From: CAZQLE01 sp964593905
GTDB lineage: Bacteria > Chloroflexota > Anaerolineae > Anaerolineales > Anaerolineaceae
NCBI GenBank assembly: GCA_964593905.1
Contig: CAZQLE010000002.1
Location: 22,518-86,517, forward strand
DNA length: 64,000 nt
Direction: 5' to 3'
Position 1 is the first letter of the stretch. Each line of letters opens with the position of its first letter. The notes beneath the pieces were generated by a model. It worked only from the letters and a program-made list of their open reading frames with translations, was not told the DNA's origin and did not search any database. Positions 63,263 through 64,000 of the stretch are shown piece by piece. A program made the translations under genes and the position numbers.

Positions 63263-64000
63263 TTGGACCAGCAACAAAAAAAGCCCTCTCAACAACTGAT
63301 TAACCCAATCCAGGCCGGTGGTTTGGCGCTGGTGGTGATTGGTGTATCGCTGCTTGTCGGTTTCTATTTGCAATCGAGTTGGATGGCGTTGATGTTGGTT
63401 CCGCTTGCCGGAATGGCTTTTCTGGTTCCGGGAATTCGAAATCGCAGAACCGGCCTGATTATTCCGGGCTGCTTGATCACCGGCAGCGGTATTGGAATTG
63501 TGGCGGCAATTGGAAATTTTTTGCAGTCCACGCTTTATCAACGTGTTGGATTGTTGATTTTGTGTTTTTCGATCGGGTGGTTGTTAATTGCACTGATTTT
63601 GTATTTGAACTCGGGCCAACGGACCTGGTGGGCTGTCTTGACTGGCAGCATTCTGGCTTCGGTGGCCGCGGTGTTTTTATTTACCAACCTGAGCCTGGTT
63701 GATTTTGTCTTCTTCATCGTCACTGGTACGGGGATTGCGCTGCTTATGTGGGGGATTGTGGGCCATTTATTTGGTCTGATCATCCCGGGCAGTCTGCTGC
63801 TGGGTATTGGCCCGGGAATTAAGTATGCCTGGGGAGTGACGCCGGAGACAAATGTGCTGGCAAACACGGGGATTATGCTGGTGTGGTTTGCGTTTGGCTG
63901 GGCCTTAATTGTCCTGTTTTCACGGTTGATTCTGGCGAAATTTGTCTGGTGGCCTTTAATTCCGGGGGGGGTGCTGGCAATGGTGGGATGGGGCTTGTAT
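63263..64000 (+). CDS. polytopic membrane protein, partial
   Basis: An open frame from TTG at 63263 (GGAGATT nine bases before) to the window end with no stop, about 246 codons. It has seven or eight hydrophobic segments separated by short loops (GIRNRRTGLIIPGCLITG recurs in related form as GHLFGLIIPGSLLLG). The internal repeat suggests a duplicated small membrane unit. No known family recognised. The 3' end lies beyond the window. Confidence 0.75.
   Translation, partial: MDQQQKKPSQQLINPIQAGGLALVVIGVSLLVGFYLQSSWMALMLVPLAGMAFLVPGIRNRRTGLIIPGCLITGSGIGIVAAIGNFLQSTLYQRVGLLILCFSIGWLLIALILYLNSGQRTWWAVLTGSILASVAAVFLFTNLSLVDFVFFIVTGTGIALLMWGIVGHLFGLIIPGSLLLGIGPGIKYAWGVTPETNVLANTGIMLVWFAFGWALIVLFSRLILAKFVWWPLIPGGVLAMVGWGLY

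Overview
The window reads as a piece of a draft or metagenome-assembled bacterial chromosome. A run of ten N at 45909-45918 sits inside a gene. The gene content (split GcvPA/GcvPB glycine decarboxylase, tandem glycine riboswitch, glmS ribozyme, WD40/HEAT-rich proteins, Ycf46- and Ycf35-like proteins, tungsten-type aldehyde:ferredoxin oxidoreductase, KorAB, NuoB-NuoCD-NuoI) suggests a Chloroflexota/Anaerolineae-like organism. It lives on peptides or amino acids and uses ferredoxin-linked metabolism, with some oxygen exposure (heme A synthase homologue). The taxonomy is inference. I saw no rRNA, tRNA, CRISPR array, intact insertion sequence or phage gene.

Layout. 1-2.7 kb: gcvH-gcvPA-gcvPB on the minus strand behind a tandem glycine riboswitch. 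2.8-3.3 kb: a membrane-anchored rhodanese whose active-site region is interrupted by an in-frame TGA and followed by a bacterial-SECIS-like hairpin; this is a strong selenoprotein candidate. 3.5-14.8 kb: a nine-gene minus-strand operon (Ycf46-like AAA+ ATPase, HEAT/WD40 protein, GrpE-like protein, short Hsp70, Ycf35/DUF1257, DUF2997, NrdG-like radical SAM, second HEAT/WD40 protein, MFS transporter). This is the best candidate for an undescribed system. 14.8-17.1 kb: a Fur-family regulator and a Zn/Mn-type ABC transporter. 17.1-24.4 kb: SIMPL protein, GT-C-like membrane protein, lipoprotein, long AOR and an acetyltransferase. 24.4-27.4 kb: glmS with its leader ribozyme, then a truncated Fic gene.

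27.4-35.8 kb: an Fe-S-type HTH regulator divergent from nuoB-nuoCD-nuoI, a Cys-rich small protein, mrp, a RicT-like PSP1 protein, an M20 amidohydrolase and a BtuF-like binding protein. 35.8-36.1 kb: an interspersed repeat. 36.1-39.9 kb: a GntR regulator and korAB. 40-45.1 kb: sulfurtransferase, GNAT protein, HD-GYP protein and pyruvate kinase. 45.3-49 kb: CoA-transferase, rocD and argF (arginine/ornithine metabolism). 49.1-55.5 kb: heme A synthase, SDR, FmdB protein and an agmatine deiminase module (Lrp regulator, ptcA, APC antiporter, aguA). 55.8-64 kb: a queuosine-precursor-type transporter, radical SAM protein, PucR regulator and its probable target APC permease, a NarL-type two-component system, and a membrane protein cut by the window end.

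The genes fit together around nitrogen-rich substrate use: glycine cleavage, ornithine and agmatine catabolism, amino-acid permeases, and 2-oxoacid and aldehyde oxidation feeding ferredoxin and a partial complex I. Promoters, hairpins and operators below were read by eye.
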